Assembly (NCBI GenBank): GCA_025361145.1
Contig: JANYAV010000012.1
Location: 78,830 to 142,829 of the forward strand
Origin: Dehalococcoidia bacterium
Lineage (GTDB): Bacteria; Chloroflexota; Dehalococcoidia; Dehalococcoidales; UBA3254
Length of the DNA stretch: 64,000 bases
Reading direction: 5' to 3'
The notes beneath the pieces are model-generated. The model did not search any database. It was not told the DNA's origin and saw only the letters and a list, made by a program, of their open reading frames with translations. Positions within the stretch are counted from its first letter, which is position 1, and every line of letters begins with the position of its first letter. The position numbers and the translations under genes were made by a program. Shown in pieces: positions 61,888 to 64,000 of the stretch.

Positions 61888-62241
61888 ATGAGACACGGTG
61901 TTGTAAGTCGAAGATTTGATAGGCCCATCGGTTGCCGGCAGATGATGTTCCGCAACCTTGTCACTGAAATATTGGATCATGAAAAGATTAAAACGACCGA
62001 GCCTAAAGCTAAAGCGGTGCGTGGCATGGCCGAAAAGATGATTGGTTTAGCTAAAGCGGGTGATTTGAGTGCCCGCAGACAAGCTTTAGCCTTTATTACA
62101 GATAAAAAAGTGGCCGCTAAACTGTTTGCTGAGTTGGGTCCTAGATACGCTCAGCGAAGCGGCGGTTATACGCGCATTATCAAACTGGGCAGGAGATTAG
62201 GCGACGGCGCAGCTATTGTCCAGATTGAATTAGTAAAATAA
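61888..62241 (+). CDS. rplQ: 50S ribosomal protein L17
   Basis: 117 residues: RRFDRPIGCRQMMFRNLVTEILDHEKIKTTEPKAKAVRG-type helix and GGYTRIIKLGRRLGDGAAI. End of the alpha segment. Confidence 0.98.
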   Translation: MRHGVVSRRFDRPIGCRQMMFRNLVTEILDHEKIKTTEPKAKAVRGMAEKMIGLAKAGDLSARRQALAFITDKKVAAKLFAELGPRYAQRSGGYTRIIKLGRRLGDGAAIVQIELVK

Positions 62242-62278
62242 AACGGAAACGTTAGATGCGTCTGCCCGGTGGGAGAAT

Positions 62279-63067
62279 TTGAGCAGCGATCTCATTAAAA
62301 TAGTTCTGGTAGTGGAATATGATGGTGCTAGTTATTGCGGATTCCAGTTCCAGAACAATGTTAAAACAGTTCAAGATGAGATAGAAAAAGCCTTGCTTAA
62401 ATTGACCGGTGAAAAGCTGAGAGTGATCTCGGCTAGTCGCACAGATACCGGGGTGCATGCCAGGGGGCAGGTGGTCAGTTATTGGACCGCCAGCCGGTTG
62501 GCCAATGAAAGAATTTTAAATGGCTTGAATTATTATCTACCGCAAGATATAGCGGTAAAAGCAGTTTACAAAGTAAATAGCCGGTTTAACGTACAGAAGG
62601 ACGCGGTCAGCCGCGAATACAGTTATCTCATTTGGAATAGCTATACGCGGTCTCCTTTGCAAAGAGCTCGCACCTATCAGGTAGGCGGCGCTCTGGACAT
62701 CGAAAAGATGAGTAGGGCTTGTGCGTTGCTAATTGGGGAACATGACCTTTCTTCTTTCATAACTGATTTCAGTCAATCGGTTATCAAGAGTCCGATTAAA
62801 ACGGTAATTTTGGCCAGGGTGGAGAAAGAGGGCGATATGGTGAACTTTAGTATCGCCGCCAATGCCTTTCTTCCTCATCAGGTAAGGAACACCGTGGGTG
62901 TCCTTATCAGAATGGGTCTGGGCAAACTAAATTTAGAAGATTTTAAAACTTTAATGGAGGCAAAACAACCGGGTTTGGCAGGTCCAACAGTTCCTGCGCA
63001 GGGATTATATTTGATGCGAGTCAATTATCCTCGCCCGTTAGGAGAATATTATGATGAAAACCTATAG
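62279..63067 (+). CDS. truA: tRNA pseudouridine(38-40) synthase TruA
   Basis: 262 residues, TTG start with GGGAG upstream. VEYDGASYCGFQFQ, the catalytic Asp in ASRTDTGVHARGQ, RFNVQKDAVSREYSYLI and FLPHQVRNTVGVLIRMG. It modifies the tRNA anticodon arm. It overlaps rplM by 17 bases. Confidence 0.97.
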   Translation: MSSDLIKIVLVVEYDGASYCGFQFQNNVKTVQDEIEKALLKLTGEKLRVISASRTDTGVHARGQVVSYWTASRLANERILNGLNYYLPQDIAVKAVYKVNSRFNVQKDAVSREYSYLIWNSYTRSPLQRARTYQVGGALDIEKMSRACALLIGEHDLSSFITDFSQSVIKSPIKTVILARVEKEGDMVNFSIAANAFLPHQVRNTVGVLIRMGLGKLNLEDFKTLMEAKQPGLAGPTVPAQGLYLMRVNYPRPLGEYYDENL

Positions 63068-63554
63068 TGTAAAACAGAGCGACATAGTAAGAGAGACACA
63101 CGTGATCGACGCTTCCGATAAAATCCTCGGACGCGTGGCAACCGAGATCGCCAAGTTATTGATGGGCAAACATAAAGTTATGTTCAGCCGCAATTCAGAT
63201 CTTGGTGACAACGTCACAGTCATTAATGCCGCCAAAATTCAGGTTACTGGCAATAAACCTGAGCAGAAGTTGTATTATTGGCACTCTAATTATCCGGGCG
63301 GTTTTAGGAACATTTCTTACGCTAGATTAATGGAGGAACATCCAGAGCGGATCATTATATTTGCCGTAGACGGAATGTTGCCTCATAACCATTTGCATGA
63401 TAATATGATGAAGCGTTTGAAAGTTTACGCTGGACCCGATCAGGTAGAGGGTGCTGTTATAGAGGCTGCTGTTGTTAAGAAAGGCATCAAAAAAGCTGAG
63501 ATCAAGCATGTAGCTATCAAAGAGGCCAAGGAAAGAAAACAGGGCAAGCGCTAA
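63051..63554 (+). CDS. rplM: 50S ribosomal protein L13
   Basis: 167 residues, longer than the usual about 143-150: VIDASDKILGRVATEIAKLLMGK, NPYPGG-like NYPGGFRNISY, AVDGMLPHNHLHDNMMKRLKVYAG, then a Lys-rich tail of about 25 residues. AGGAGA before the ATG. Confidence 0.97.
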   Translation: MMKTYSVKQSDIVRETHVIDASDKILGRVATEIAKLLMGKHKVMFSRNSDLGDNVTVINAAKIQVTGNKPEQKLYYWHSNYPGGFRNISYARLMEEHPERIIIFAVDGMLPHNHLHDNMMKRLKVYAGPDQVEGAVIEAAVVKKGIKKAEIKHVAIKEAKERKQGKR

Positions 63555-63621
63555 AAATTAATCAGTTTCGGATTTCGAATTTCGGAATTCGGATTTAAAG
63601 AAAATAAGGGGATTGAATTCT

Positions 63622-64000
63622 GTGGAAAAACAAGCTTACTTTTATGGTACTGGTAGACGTAAAACCGCGGTAGCCAGGGTTAAATTAGTGCCAGGCACTG
63701 GTGCTATTATAGTCAATGGTGTGCCTTATGAGGAACTGATTACCCGCGTTGAGTTACGCCGAAGGGTTCTTCAGCCCCTGGTAGCTACAGAAAGCATGGG
63801 TAAATACAATGTTATTTGTAAAGTTGAAGGCGGTGGAATTTCCGCTCAAGGCGGCGCTATTTCACACGGTATCGCCCGCGCTCTGGTAGTGGTGGACGAG
63901 AAATCCAAAGATGCACTGCGTAAGGCCGGTTTGCTAACCCGCGATTCCAGAGAGAAGGAAAGAAAGAAACCAGGTTTGAAACGTGCCAGAAAGGCCACTC
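63622..64000 (+). CDS. rpsI: 30S ribosomal protein S9 (cut by window edge)
   Basis: GTG start at 63622, open to the last base (126 residues seen). [40 protein letters not shown] and the basic [11 protein letters not shown] tail are typical; S9 normally ends a few residues later (RAP.FSKR), so only the extreme C-terminus is missing. Confidence 0.97.
   Translation, partial: MEKQAYFYGTGRRKTAVARVKLVPGTGAIIVNGVPYEELITRVELRRRVLQPLVATESMGKYNVICKVEGGGISAQGGAISHGIARALVVVDEKSKDALRKAGLLTRDSREKERKKPGLKRARKAT

Overview
The window reads as chromosomal DNA of a bacterium, most likely a Chloroflexota member close to the class Dehalococcoidia. This is an inference from gene order, protein flavour and heavy use of TTG and GTG starts; no 16S gene is present to confirm it. 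About 100 genes or sites are supported. Most are housekeeping, with a few unusual ones between them.

Layout. 1-545: repeat-rich spacer. 546-2834 (-): large secreted PKD / InlB-B-repeat surface protein. 3287-8022 (-): histidine genes hisZ, hisG (an in-frame tandem of two HisG domains) and hisD. A REP-associated Y1 transposase (RAYT) and its palindromes sit between hisG and hisD. 8296-12795 (+): rpsO-pnp, then dapB and dapA (lysine/diaminopimelate). 13285-18529 (+): cutA, a NurA-like nuclease, a transglutaminase-like lipoprotein, a possible HAS-barrel-like protein, the HerA ATPase and a dUTPase/dCTP-deaminase-fold enzyme. 18663-21206: PlsY-like protein facing a lipid-kinase / dCMP-deaminase / P-loop-kinase operon. 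21379-25759: aminotransferase, then PAP2 phosphatase, GT39 and a GT2-GtrA fusion that together suggest polyprenyl-linked glycosylation. 25871-29236: mntP, a zinc ribbon, yifB/comM, a SemiSWEET and a small membrane protein.

29389-34527 (-) is one translation block: tRNA-Glu, tRNA-Thr, tRNA-Tyr, tRNA-Thr, tuf, rpmG, secE, nusG, rplK, rplA, [L10 leader], rplJ, rplL. It ends in a terminator without rpoBC. 34684-35471 (-) holds a glutaredoxin-like gene coupled to a ferredoxin:disulfide-reductase-like gene. An in-frame TGA lies exactly where the second redox-active cysteine belongs, and a SECIS-like hairpin follows it. This probable selenoprotein is the most interesting item in the window. 35717-36430 (-): an OmpR-type response regulator whose phospho-acceptor Asp is Glu.

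36867-43706 (+): thrS (no TGS domain), infC (AUU/AUC start), rpmI, rplT, pheS, pheT. 43922-64000 (+): the str-S10-spc-alpha ribosomal superoperon, rpsL to rpoA-rplQ, then truA, rplM and rpsI. The last gene is cut by the window edge. tuf is missing between fusA and rpsJ; the copy here lies in the tRNA-tuf-secE-nusG block.

The genes form a few functional groups: translation and early secretion (ribosomal proteins, factors, SecE/SecY, Map), amino-acid synthesis (his, dap), DNA-end processing (HerA-NurA), nucleotide hygiene (dUTPase, dCMP deaminase), envelope lipid and sugar chemistry, and a small ferredoxin-driven thiol-redox pair.
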